Positions 43,854-52,072 of a stretch of 56,019 nt of DNA are shown here, piece by piece (position 1 is the first letter of the stretch; each line of letters opens with the position of its first letter). The stretch spans positions 1-56,019 of the forward strand of contig CABQIM010000004.1 in NCBI GenBank assembly GCA_902464375.1. Reading direction: 5' to 3'. This DNA is from an uncultured bacterium (GTDB lineage: Bacteria; Cyanobacteriota; Vampirovibrionia; Gastranaerophilales; Gastranaerophilaceae). The position numbers were made by a program, and so were the translations under genes. The notes below the pieces were generated by a model. It was not told the DNA's origin. It did not search any database and saw only the letters and a program-made list of their open reading frames with translations.

Positions 43854-44120
43854 ATGTCAGACGAAAAAGTTATAAAGTTGGGCAGGAGAACCAAAAAAGC
43901 AACAGAAGAACATCATCATAATGAAGGTATGCAAGAACCTGTTTATTGCAGTTTTTGCGGCAGACCAAATACAGAAGTTCTGAAAATGGTCAAAGGTCCT
44001 GGGGTTAATATTTGTTCTGAATGTACGATGATTGCTGTTCAGTATTTAATCTTGAACGATAGAATGTTGTCAGCAGATGCTCAACAAATACTGGACGCAT
44101 TTTGGGGCAAGGCAAGATAA
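43854..44120 (+). CDS. Orphan ClpX-type zinc-binding domain protein
   Basis: 88 residues. Residues about 30-88 match the ClpX N-terminal C4 zinc-binding domain: CSFCGRPNTEVLKMVKGPG with C32 and C35, then VNICSECTMIAVQYL with C54 and C57. An N-terminal His/Lys tail (about 1-29) precedes it and no AAA+ module follows. In ClpX this domain dimerises and binds substrates and adaptors. A stand-alone copy could form mixed dimers with ClpX, carry substrates, or be an inhibitor. A complete clpX (52073-53404) lies 8 kb away. GGAGAGGG precedes the ATG. It is in a gene run with tyrA before and an unknown HEAT-like gene after. Confidence 0.85.
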   Translation: MSDEKVIKLGRRTKKATEEHHHNEGMQEPVYCSFCGRPNTEVLKMVKGPGVNICSECTMIAVQYLILNDRMLSADAQQILDAFWGKAR

Positions 44121-44170
44121 GACTAAAAAATAAAAGATGTAATTTCCCGTTTAAATAAAATAGAGGTTTT

Positions 44171-45766
44171 ATGAATAAAATTCAAATAAAAGCAGAAATT
44201 TTGGCAACTTTAACAGCGCTAATGACATCAAACCAACCGCAAGCAGCTTTGATTACTGACTTAAAAAATATTGAGGATAAAAAAACAGTTCTTGATATTT
44301 TGGTAAGAGAGCTTGTAAATGCGAATGAACAAAAAGCTGTTATGATTTGTTGGCTTTTAACGGAGCTTATTGACAAAGAAACTCTTAATAATGAATTGTG
44401 GAATGTAATAAAGGCGCCTGAATACAACGATCATATAAAAATGATTGCTTTTAATATGTTAAAAGATTTGGGCAATAAAATCGATTACGAAGTTATAAGT
44501 GGGTATTTTGAGCAGTTTAACGAGCTAATTAATAAAGAAACAAAACAGCTTTTGGATACTGCGATTATGAATCCTGAGGCACAAATTGATTTTATGGATT
44601 TTTTGAATGCCATTGGTGACAGCGATAAAATCCTTTTGATAAAATCATTGGAAGAAGATTATGCGTATGATGCTTTAGCGAATATCTTAATTCCTGTATT
44701 CTTATTCTATATAAATAATGAGGTGGGTGCAGTTGCGTTAGAAATTCTTGGTCGTTCAAAATCTCAACTTGCTTATCATGCTTTAGAGAGTGCTAAAAAG
44801 TTTGCACCGGAAAGCATTCAAGGTAAAATTAATAAGTCTTTATCAGAATTGAAAATGTCTGGTATAAGAGTCGACAATACGGAAGAATTTTATAAAAATA
44901 TTCTGAAAGAGTCAAAGCCGTTTAAAGTTTATACATCTTTTCCCGATGGTCATGGTAATATGGCAATTATATTTTCAAGAATTAGAGCAAACAAAACTTT
45001 GCAATTCCTTGCAATTGTAATTAATCCAAGATATGGAATTTTAGACTCATTTGGGTTTAATTCTATGACGGAGAAAGATTTTTATAAGATTGTTGATAAA
45101 TTTTATAATTATCAAGAAAAATATGAAATCAATACCGGGGTTGCAAGGTATTTGTTAGAACAAGCAGAAGAAAGTTCGCATACAAATGATGAACCAACTC
45201 CTTATGAATATATTTGCTGGCAGAGTATCCTTCTTGATGTAGAACCTGAAAAACCTCAAATATACTTAGAAAAAAGAGAATTGAACCAAAAAGATATTGA
45301 TAAATTGTGCTTGAGTGATTATGTACAAAATTGGTTCTTTGACGAAATAACATCGGAAGAATTTAAGAACTTTATAGATAAACTTTCTGCAGAATATAAG
45401 TCTAATAACTTTAATGTGGATTTGGATAAGTTTATTGCAGATAATTTTGATAGTATTTATAATGCGCAAGAGTTGGCTTATAAATTGATAACATTTAATA
45501 TTGCTGCGTATTTAAGAATGCTTAAAGGTGATAAAGAATTAGCACAAGTATTCTATTCTTTGAATTCAAATTACAGTTTTTTAACTAATATTCTAAGAAA
45601 AAGTATTTATGAATATTATGTTGGAAAACGCTATATTGTTAAAAATCAACGCAAAGCTTCTAATATTTTTGAGAAGAAAAATCAAGAAAATGATAAAGAT
45701 TTTAAACTATTGCAGCTGGATATGATAATATCAAGTATAGAAGCAAGGTGGGTTGATAATGAATAA
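44171..45766 (+). CDS. Unrecognised 531-aa helical (HEAT-like) protein
   Basis: 531 residues, acidic and mostly helical. The N-terminal about 230 residues show degenerate helix pairs (AALITDLKNIEDKKTVLDILV, ALEILGRSKSQLAYHALESA) like HEAT/ARM repeats. A beta-rich middle (about 245-330: PFKVYTSFPDGHGNMAIIFSR, LAIVINPRYGILDSFGF) and a further helical C-terminal part follow. No enzyme motif or membrane segment. Its stop overlaps the ruvX start by 8 nt, so it belongs to the ruvX-clpN-tilS operon. Function unknown; a scaffold is the safest description. Confidence 0.75.
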   Translation: MNKIQIKAEILATLTALMTSNQPQAALITDLKNIEDKKTVLDILVRELVNANEQKAVMICWLLTELIDKETLNNELWNVIKAPEYNDHIKMIAFNMLKDLGNKIDYEVISGYFEQFNELINKETKQLLDTAIMNPEAQIDFMDFLNAIGDSDKILLIKSLEEDYAYDALANILIPVFLFYINNEVGAVALEILGRSKSQLAYHALESAKKFAPESIQGKINKSLSELKMSGIRVDNTEEFYKNILKESKPFKVYTSFPDGHGNMAIIFSRIRANKTLQFLAIVINPRYGILDSFGFNSMTEKDFYKIVDKFYNYQEKYEINTGVARYLLEQAEESSHTNDEPTPYEYICWQSILLDVEPEKPQIYLEKRELNQKDIDKLCLSDYVQNWFFDEITSEEFKNFIDKLSAEYKSNNFNVDLDKFIADNFDSIYNAQELAYKLITFNIAAYLRMLKGDKELAQVFYSLNSNYSFLTNILRKSIYEYYVGKRYIVKNQRKASNIFEKKNQENDKDFKLLQLDMIISSIEARWVDNE

Positions 45767-46157
45767 AATTATGGCACTTGATGTCGGTACAAAAAGAATA
45801 GGAGTTGCGCTGAGTGATTATTTGCAAGTAATAGCGATTCCCAGTGTGTGTATACCAAGAGAACCCGAAAAAAAGGCAATAGAAGAAATTACAAAAATTG
45901 CAAAAGAAAATCGAGTAGAGAAAATTGTAGTGGGTGTTCCTGTTAATATGGATGGGTCTTTAGGCTTTCAAGCTCAAAATTGTATAGATTTTTCACAAAA
46001 ATTACTTGGTTTTGATATAATATTAGAAGATGAAAGATTAACCTCAGAAGAAGCGGAAGATAGATTACGCAGAAGAAAGGTTGATTTTAGGAAAAATAAG
46101 GGACTTGTCGATATAGAAAGTGCCTGTGTGATACTAGAACAATATTTAGGGAAATGA
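45759..46157 (+). CDS. ruvX: Holliday junction resolvase-like / 16S pre-rRNA maturation nuclease
   Basis: 132 residues from the ATG at 45759, preferred over an in-frame TTG at 45753 because AAGGTGGG lies just upstream. The RNase H-like fold starts ALDVGTKRIGVALSD (D8 is a catalytic aspartate), followed by VGVPVNMDGSLG, DERLTSEEAE and a C-terminal DIESACVILEQYL. YqgF/RuvX family; essential in many bacteria and implicated in pre-16S rRNA processing. It is coupled on both sides: 8-nt overlap with the preceding gene and translation of the next gene starting at its stop. Confidence 0.93.
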   Translation: MNKIMALDVGTKRIGVALSDYLQVIAIPSVCIPREPEKKAIEEITKIAKENRVEKIVVGVPVNMDGSLGFQAQNCIDFSQKLLGFDIILEDERLTSEEAEDRLRRRKVDFRKNKGLVDIESACVILEQYLGK

Positions 46158-46159
46158 TT

Positions 46160-46447
46160 ATGAGCGAAGAAAATCAAGAATTAGAACAACAATATGTTGA
46201 AATCGTTGGCGAAGACGGTACAACTGAAAAATGCGAAATTTATGATGTAATAGATTTTGAAGGCAAAACTTATGCATTGTTATTACCTCTTTCAGAAGAT
46301 GAAGATGACGAAGAGGCAGAAGTTATCGTTATGGAATATGTTGAAGAAAGTGAAGATGATGGATATTTCCAAAACATAGAAGACGAAGCAGAATTCCAAC
46401 GAGTTTGTGCTTATATTGAATCTTTAGAAGACGAAGAGGAAGAATAA
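46160..46447 (+). CDS. DUF1292-family small acidic protein
   Basis: 95 residues from the second ATG (46160), chosen because AGGG is 8 nt upstream; the ATG at 46154 overlaps ruvX. It is strongly acidic (YVEIVGEDGTTEKCEIYDV, then LLLPLSEDEDDEEAEV and an acidic tail). The pattern fits DUF1292/YrzB, which commonly follows ruvX in Firmicutes and relatives. Function unknown. Confidence 0.82.
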   Translation: MSEENQELEQQYVEIVGEDGTTEKCEIYDVIDFEGKTYALLLPLSEDEDDEEAEVIVMEYVEESEDDGYFQNIEDEAEFQRVCAYIESLEDEEEE

Positions 46448-46449
46448 AT

Positions 46450-47802
46450 TTGTTTGAACGTTTTACCGAAAAAGCTGTTAATGTAGTTTCAGAATCACAA
46501 AATCTGGCAAAGATTTCCGGATGTACAGAAGTCATGCCGGAGCACCTTCTTTTGGCTTTGGTAGAAGAAGCAAAAGGTGTTTCTTTAAAATTATTTAGAA
46601 TGTATGGTGTTACACCTGAGGCTGCCAAAGAGGCTGTATCTGAATACATAAAAGGAAGTAATAAAGTATATGAGTATATTCCTTTTAGCCATTCTTTTAA
46701 GGATATTTTGAAACATACTTTGGACTTGGCAAGTAAATCCGGTAATACGAATATATTATTTGAACATATTTTTCTTGCTGTTATTACGGAGAAGAATTCT
46801 AACATCCAAGATATCTTAGCTAAGTTTAATTTTGATGTATACAACGCAAAAGACATCTTAACTAAGCTGGTACAAAAAAAGATTAAACGCTTAGAACATC
46901 CGGAAGCAGAAGAAGATGACGAAAAAAACAGTTCTTTTGAATCAGTCTATGAAGGCGAAGCTCTTGCAGATGTGTTTGATAGAGCTGTTTCAAAACTTTC
47001 TGCTGCCGGATATGAAATTCTTGGTACAGAACAGATTATGGCGTCTATTCTGGAATCTAATGATACAGATTTAGTAAACACTATTCACAAGTATGGATTG
47101 GATTCTGAAATCTTTGAGAAAAAGCTTGCGGAACAAAAGTCAAGACAGTCAGAGTATGAAGGTAAGAAAATTATTTTTACTCCAAATGCCTTCCTTGTAA
47201 TGAATTCCGCATTGCAAACTGCAAAAGAGCTAGGATCTTCTGTAATAACTCCTGAACATATTGTTTTAAGTGTTCTTAAAACTAAGCGTGGTTTGGCTTA
47301 CGATATTATTAAAGAGCTGGGTATTAATGGTGAAAAAATGTCAGAGGATATTTTAAAACCGATTGAAAAACAAATGCCTGAAACTCTTACTATAATGAAG
47401 CTTGCAAAAGAAGAAGCCAGAAGAATTGGACGTAATATCGTCGGAACGGAAATGTTCTTGCTTGGTATTATTGCAGAAGGCACAAGTATTGCGTTTGAAG
47501 TTCTGAATGATTTAGAAATTACTATGAAAGATGCAAGACTTGTTGTTGAAAATCTTGTAGGGTACGGTAACGAGTACTTTGACAAAGAAATTGTCTTTAC
47601 TAAGCGTGCAAAGAAGGTTTTAGAAAAAGCTTGGATTTCTGCAAAAAAATCTAATAAACAAAAAATTGAGGCTGTGGATTTATTGTTGGCAATTATTGAT
47701 GAACCGGAATCATTGGCAATGAAAGCGCTTGATCAATTAGGTGTTGATGCTGTAGAAATCAGACATGGTATTCAGGCAAGAAATAACAGATTGGATAATT
47801 AA
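46450..47802 (+). CDS. Clp N-domain-only protein (six half repeats, no ATPase)
   Basis: 450 residues from a TTG at 46450 (AGAGGAAG upstream). It consists of six Clp_N-type half repeats at about 1-65, 80-140, 170-230, 241-305, 310-370 and 382-440. Motifs such as FTEKAVNVVSESQNLAK...PEHLLLAL, FTPNAFLVMNSALQ...ITPEHIVLSVL and FTKRAKKVLEKA...AVDLLLAI are those of the ClpA/B/C N-terminal domain. An acidic insert (150-165) splits the first pair from the rest. No Walker motifs follow. ClpT proteins of chloroplasts are also free-standing Clp N-domains and bind the ClpPR core, so a Clp-protease accessory or substrate-docking role is a reasonable guess. It lies between ruvX/DUF1292 and tilS. Confidence 0.82.
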   Translation: MFERFTEKAVNVVSESQNLAKISGCTEVMPEHLLLALVEEAKGVSLKLFRMYGVTPEAAKEAVSEYIKGSNKVYEYIPFSHSFKDILKHTLDLASKSGNTNILFEHIFLAVITEKNSNIQDILAKFNFDVYNAKDILTKLVQKKIKRLEHPEAEEDDEKNSSFESVYEGEALADVFDRAVSKLSAAGYEILGTEQIMASILESNDTDLVNTIHKYGLDSEIFEKKLAEQKSRQSEYEGKKIIFTPNAFLVMNSALQTAKELGSSVITPEHIVLSVLKTKRGLAYDIIKELGINGEKMSEDILKPIEKQMPETLTIMKLAKEEARRIGRNIVGTEMFLLGIIAEGTSIAFEVLNDLEITMKDARLVVENLVGYGNEYFDKEIVFTKRAKKVLEKAWISAKKSNKQKIEAVDLLLAIIDEPESLAMKALDQLGVDAVEIRHGIQARNNRLDN

Positions 47803-47810
47803 TTTTTATT

Positions 47811-49166
47811 ATGCAAGACATTGTAGGTAGAGTAGCTGAATTTCTTAAAAAATATAATTTGCAGGATAAAACTGTGATTGTAGGATTTTCAGGCGGTTTT
47901 GATTCAATGTGTCTTTTAGATGTTTTGTCTAAAATAAAAGAATTACCCGAATTTTATGACTTAAATGTTGTTGCTGCTCACTTTAATCACAATTGGCGCG
48001 GTGAAGAATCTTTGCGTGAGCAAGAAGTTTGTCGTATTTTTGCAAGCGCTAAAGGGATGGAATTTTATACAAAAACCGCTCCTAAAAATATCAAAAAGAC
48101 TGAAAATGATGCAAGAATCGCGCGTTATGAATTCTTTGAAGAAGCGTATGAAGAATATGACGCAGACGCAGTTTTTACTGCTCATAATTATGATGATAAT
48201 GCAGAAACTCTTCTTTATAGAATTGTGAAAGGTACCGGTATAGTAGGTCTGAGAGGAATTGCAGAACGACGTGGGTTCTTTTATCGTCCTCTTTTAGAAA
48301 CAAAAAGATGTGAAATTCTGGATTATTGCTCAGAAAATAATCTTGCGCCGAACAACGATTCTTCTAATTCTAACACTGTTTACAGAAGAAATTATCTAAG
48401 ATTGAACGTAATTCCTGCATTGGAGAAAATTAATCCAAGTGTAAAAGATGCAATCAATGTTCTATCAGAAATTGCAAAAAGCGATAATGATATTATTGAA
48501 GAATACTTGACTCCGATAAAAGCTCGTGTATTTAAGGGTGATAAAATTTTGCCGGATGAGTACAAAAAACTTTCTAAGCCTGTAAAATTAAGATTGTTGC
48601 ACGAATATATTCAAAACTTGGGTTTGGATTATGATAACAAGAAAGTTAAGGAAATTTATGAGTTTTTAGAAGAGAATGTTGTGCGCAAAAATGGCAGTAC
48701 AAAATCTCTTGCAACAGCTCTTTGGCTTTATGCAGACGAAAAAATTGTAGAAGTCATTCCGCCACGAGCTCATAATGAGAGTTTGCCAGCAGAACTCAAC
48801 ATTAAAGTTGATGGTGAAGGTGAATATCATATTGGCAAACAAATTTTTAGAATTAGCAAATTTGTTGAGAAGGATTTGTTTGTTTTTCCGGAATCTACAT
48901 CCAAGTTTGCTTACGTAGACCTATCAAACATAAAATTTCCTTTGGAAATTCGAAATAGAAAAGATGGCGATACAATAAGTCCTTTTGGCATGTCTGGCTC
49001 TATGAAATTGAAAAAATATTTAAACTCAAAAGGTGTGCCGCGTCACAATAGAGATGCTATCTTGTTGTTGACATCAGGTTCAGAAGTTTTGTGGGTAGTA
49101 GGTGTTGGATTAAGTAGTAAAATTGGAGTAAAAGATAAACCAACACATATTATAGAAGTTGTCTAA
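47811..49166 (+). CDS. tilS: tRNA(Ile)-lysidine synthase
   Basis: 451 residues. The PP-loop SGGFDS (27-32) begins the adenylation domain, with AHFNHNWRGEES, ARIARYEFFEE and DAVFTAHNYDDNAETLLYRIVKGTG as TilS signatures. A C-terminal substrate-binding domain (about 335-450) with FPLEIRNRKDGDTISPFGMSGSMKLKK completes it. It modifies C34 of tRNA-Ile(CAU) to lysidine. The hpt gene follows 25 nt later, a common tilS-hpt pairing. Confidence 0.95.
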   Translation: MQDIVGRVAEFLKKYNLQDKTVIVGFSGGFDSMCLLDVLSKIKELPEFYDLNVVAAHFNHNWRGEESLREQEVCRIFASAKGMEFYTKTAPKNIKKTENDARIARYEFFEEAYEEYDADAVFTAHNYDDNAETLLYRIVKGTGIVGLRGIAERRGFFYRPLLETKRCEILDYCSENNLAPNNDSSNSNTVYRRNYLRLNVIPALEKINPSVKDAINVLSEIAKSDNDIIEEYLTPIKARVFKGDKILPDEYKKLSKPVKLRLLHEYIQNLGLDYDNKKVKEIYEFLEENVVRKNGSTKSLATALWLYADEKIVEVIPPRAHNESLPAELNIKVDGEGEYHIGKQIFRISKFVEKDLFVFPESTSKFAYVDLSNIKFPLEIRNRKDGDTISPFGMSGSMKLKKYLNSKGVPRHNRDAILLLTSGSEVLWVVGVGLSSKIGVKDKPTHIIEVV

Positions 49167-49191
49167 AAGTTTATTAAATAAGGAGGTTAAA

Positions 49192-49722
49192 ATGGATATG
49201 ATAACCGAAAAAGATTTGAAAGTTTTATTTTCAGAAGATGATATACAAAACGCTATAAAAAAATTGGGCGAAAAAATTAATGCTGATTATAAGGATGAAG
49301 AATTGTTTTTAATATGTGTTCTAAAAGGTGCTGTGATGTTTATGGTGGATTTAGCTAAACATTTGAAAATGCCTGTTGATATGGAATTCATAAGACTTTC
49401 CAGTTATGGTTCCGGCTTTACATCAACAGGAAAAGTTAATGCTGTAGATATTTCTCTACCGGATTTGAATGGTAAAAATGTTCTAATAATTGAAGATATT
49501 ATTGATACAGGACATACGGCAAGATTTTTGATGGATTTTATGAAACACAATTTTAAAACAAAATCTATAAAATTCTGCTCACTGTTAGATAAGAGAATTA
49601 AAAGGGAAGTTGATATAGATCCGGATTATTATGGATTGGATGTTGATGATAAATTTCTTGTCGGTTATGGCTTAGATTATGATGGCTTCTATAGAAATTT
49701 ACCATATATTGGGTATGTATAA
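49192..49722 (+). CDS. hpt: Hypoxanthine-guanine phosphoribosyltransferase
   Basis: 176 residues from the ATG at 49192, which has a perfect AAGGAGG site; the longer frame from 49159 overlaps tilS. The PRPP motif VLIIEDIIDTGHTARFLMD, the loop LKGAVMFMVDLAKHL and the C-terminal DKFLVGYGLDYDGFYRNLPYIG are HPRT signatures. It salvages hypoxanthine and guanine to nucleotides. Confidence 0.96.
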   Translation: MDMITEKDLKVLFSEDDIQNAIKKLGEKINADYKDEELFLICVLKGAVMFMVDLAKHLKMPVDMEFIRLSSYGSGFTSTGKVNAVDISLPDLNGKNVLIIEDIIDTGHTARFLMDFMKHNFKTKSIKFCSLLDKRIKREVDIDPDYYGLDVDDKFLVGYGLDYDGFYRNLPYIGYV

Positions 49723-49774
49723 ATATTTAATTAAATATTGTCGATTCATTATCTTATTAAAAGGAGATTAAGAA

Positions 49775-50980
49775 ATGTTTAATATTAGGAATATAACAAA
49801 GGATTTGATTTATTTAGGTTGTTCTGATAGAAGATTGGCTCTTTTCGAAAGTGCTTATCCTATAAAGGACGGTGTTTCTTACAATTCTTATTTGTTGAAA
49901 GACGAAAAGACGGTTTTATTTGATACTGTAGATAAGGCTTGTGCAGAACAGTTTTATGAAAACTTAGAAGCCGGACTTGCAGGACGTAAATTGGATTATG
50001 CGATTGTTCAACATATGGAACCTGACCATTGTGCGCTTTTGGCAGAAGTTGTATCAAGATATCCGGAAGTTAAAATTGTTTGTACAGCCAAAACTGTCGC
50101 TATGATTAAGCAATTTTTTAATTTTGATATTGATTCAAGAGTACAAGTTGTAAAAGAAGGCGATATTTTAAATACAGGTATTCACGAATTACAATTTGTT
50201 ATGGCTCCGATGGTACATTGGCCGGAAGTTATGGTAACTTATGATAAGACTGCAAAGATTTTGTTTTCTGCTGATGCGTTTGGCTCTTTCGGAGCTATCA
50301 ATGGCAATCTTTATGATGACGAAGTTAATTGGGAATGTGATTATTTATCAGAAGCAAGAAGATATTATACTAATATTGTTGGAAAATACGGTATGCAAGT
50401 TCAAATGCTGCTTAAGAAAGCTGCTGGACTTGATATAAGTATGATTTGTCCTTTGCATGGTTTGATTATAAGAAAAAATATTGGTCTTTTTGTTGAAAAA
50501 TATGACAAGTGGTCAACTTATACACCGGAAGAAAATTCTGTATTGATAGCGTACTCTTCTGTTTACGGTGGCACAGAAAGCGCTGTAAATCTTTTGGCAG
50601 CAAAACTTGCAGATAAAGGTGTTAAAAATATCAAAATGTTTGATGTATCAATGACACATTCATCGTTTGTTTTAGCAGAAGCTTTTAAGTATTCACACAT
50701 AGTACTTGCTACAACTACTTATAATGCCGGAATTTTTGAATCAATGGACGCATTTTTGAGAATATTAGAAACTCATAATTTACAGAATAGAAAATATGTT
50801 CTAATCCAAAACGGAAGCTGGGCGCCAACTTGTGGCAAACAAATGAGAGAAATACTGGAAAAAATAAAAGGTTCTAAAATACTAGATGACGCTATTTGTA
50901 TAAAATCTACAATGAAAGATGAACAATTTGTACAAATGGATAATGTTGTAAATACAATAGTAAATAGTTTGAACGTATAG
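49775..50980 (+). CDS. fprA: Flavodiiron protein (A-type flavoprotein, O2/NO reductase)
   Basis: 401 residues. The beta-lactamase-like domain has ligands H80, E82, D84 and H85 in the HMEPDHCALL motif, further His ligands in MVHWPEVMVTY and CPLHGL, and a C-terminal flavodoxin domain with YSSVYGGTESAVNLLAAKL and ATTTYNAGIFES. The diiron centre and FMN reduce oxygen to water (or NO to N2O) in anaerobes. Rubredoxin, its usual electron donor, is encoded 53 nt downstream. AAAGGAG precedes the ATG. Confidence 0.95.
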   Translation: MFNIRNITKDLIYLGCSDRRLALFESAYPIKDGVSYNSYLLKDEKTVLFDTVDKACAEQFYENLEAGLAGRKLDYAIVQHMEPDHCALLAEVVSRYPEVKIVCTAKTVAMIKQFFNFDIDSRVQVVKEGDILNTGIHELQFVMAPMVHWPEVMVTYDKTAKILFSADAFGSFGAINGNLYDDEVNWECDYLSEARRYYTNIVGKYGMQVQMLLKKAAGLDISMICPLHGLIIRKNIGLFVEKYDKWSTYTPEENSVLIAYSSVYGGTESAVNLLAAKLADKGVKNIKMFDVSMTHSSFVLAEAFKYSHIVLATTTYNAGIFESMDAFLRILETHNLQNRKYVLIQNGSWAPTCGKQMREILEKIKGSKILDDAICIKSTMKDEQFVQMDNVVNTIVNSLNV

Positions 50981-51033
50981 TATTATATATTTAAAGAGTT
51001 AAAACATATTACACATAATAAAAGGAGATAATT

Positions 51034-51192
51034 ATGAAAAAATACATTTGTACAGTTTGCCAATACGAATATGATCCGGCTGTAGGCGATCCTTATAATG
51101 GAATTCCTGCAGGTACTGCTTTTGAAGATTTGCCGGAAGATTGGGTTTGTCCTCTTTGTGCAGTAGGCAAGGATATGTTTGAGGCTGAATAA
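51034..51192 (+). CDS. rub: Rubredoxin
   Basis: 52 residues. Two C-x2-C knuckles, YICTVCQYEYDP (C6, C9) and WVCPLCAVG (C39, C42), bind one iron; GDPYNGIPAGTAFEDLPEDW is the classic rubredoxin core. AAAAGGAG precedes the ATG. It most likely passes electrons to the flavodiiron protein just upstream and possibly to desulfoferrodoxin. Confidence 0.96.
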   Translation: MKKYICTVCQYEYDPAVGDPYNGIPAGTAFEDLPEDWVCPLCAVGKDMFEAE

Positions 51193-51218
51193 TCGTATTA
51201 TTCCATTGTGTAATCTAT

Positions 51219-51243
51219 AAAAGGCTCCAACTTGGAGCTTTTT
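51219..51243 (+). terminator. Rubredoxin terminator
   Basis: AAGGCTCC pairs with GGAGCTT around a short AACTT loop and ends in five T. Confidence 0.65.
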
Positions 51244-51358
51244 ATGTTATAATATTTCTGCAATCGTAGTAAAATCATTCAAATTAATTATTTGTTATAT
51301 AATTTTTGTAATGTATAATATTATTGTCTTTTAAATAAATAAGAAAGGAAATTTTAAA

Positions 51359-51943
51359 ATGAGTTTTGTACCTGTAGTAATTGAACAATCAAGCAGAGGC
51401 GAACGTTCTTTCGATATCTTTTCAAGATTGTTAAGAGAAAGAATTATTTTCCTCGGAACTCCGGTAGATGATATGGTTGCAAACCTAATTGTAGCTCAAC
51501 TTCTTCTATTGGATAGCGAAAATCCGGAAAAAGATATTATGTTATATATCAATTCTCCAGGAGGTAGTGTTACAGCAGGTTTAGCTATATATGATACAAT
51601 GCAGCATATTAGAGCTGACGTTCAAACAATTTGTTTAGGTCAAGCAGCTTCTATGGGTGCGTTCTTACTTTGTTCAGGTGCTAAAGGTAAGAGAATGGCT
51701 CTTCCTCATTCAAGAGTTCTTATTCACCAACCTTTGGGTGGAGCTCAAGGTCAAGCAACTGATATCGAAATTCAAGCTCAAGAAATCTTAAGAATTAAGA
51801 AAACATTGAATGAAATTATGGCTTCTAACACCGGTCAATCTATCAAGAAAATCGAAAAAGATACTGACCGTGATTATATCATGACTCCGCAAGAAGCTCT
51901 TGAATACGGTATGATTGATAAAGTTATAACAAAAGAAGGTTAA
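51359..51943 (+). CDS. clpP: ATP-dependent Clp protease proteolytic subunit
   Basis: 194 residues. Catalytic triad S98 (LGQAASMGAFLL), H123 (HSRVLIHQPLGG) and D172 (TDRDYIM). The N-terminal processing region is short. As the 14-mer core it degrades proteins unfolded by ClpX. AAAGGA lies 8-12 nt before the ATG, and clpX follows 129 nt downstream after a terminator-like hairpin. Confidence 0.97.
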   Translation: MSFVPVVIEQSSRGERSFDIFSRLLRERIIFLGTPVDDMVANLIVAQLLLLDSENPEKDIMLYINSPGGSVTAGLAIYDTMQHIRADVQTICLGQAASMGAFLLCSGAKGKRMALPHSRVLIHQPLGGAQGQATDIEIQAQEILRIKKTLNEIMASNTGQSIKKIEKDTDRDYIMTPQEALEYGMIDKVITKEG

Positions 51944-51953
51944 GATATTGTGA

Positions 51954-52003
51954 TTTAGAGGTGTTTCTGCTGTGCATAAATGCCTCTAAACTTCTAAATT
52001 TTT
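51954..52003 (+). terminator. Terminator-like hairpin between clpP and clpX
   Basis: TTTAGAGG pairs with CCTCTAAA, extended by weaker inner pairs, followed by TTTTTTA a few bases later. It may end or attenuate the clpP transcript before clpX. Confidence 0.5.
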
Positions 52004-52072
52004 TATAAAAGGATACTAAGTTTATAAAAATATAAACTCAAATCCCACTAGTCAACAAAACAGGAGAATATT

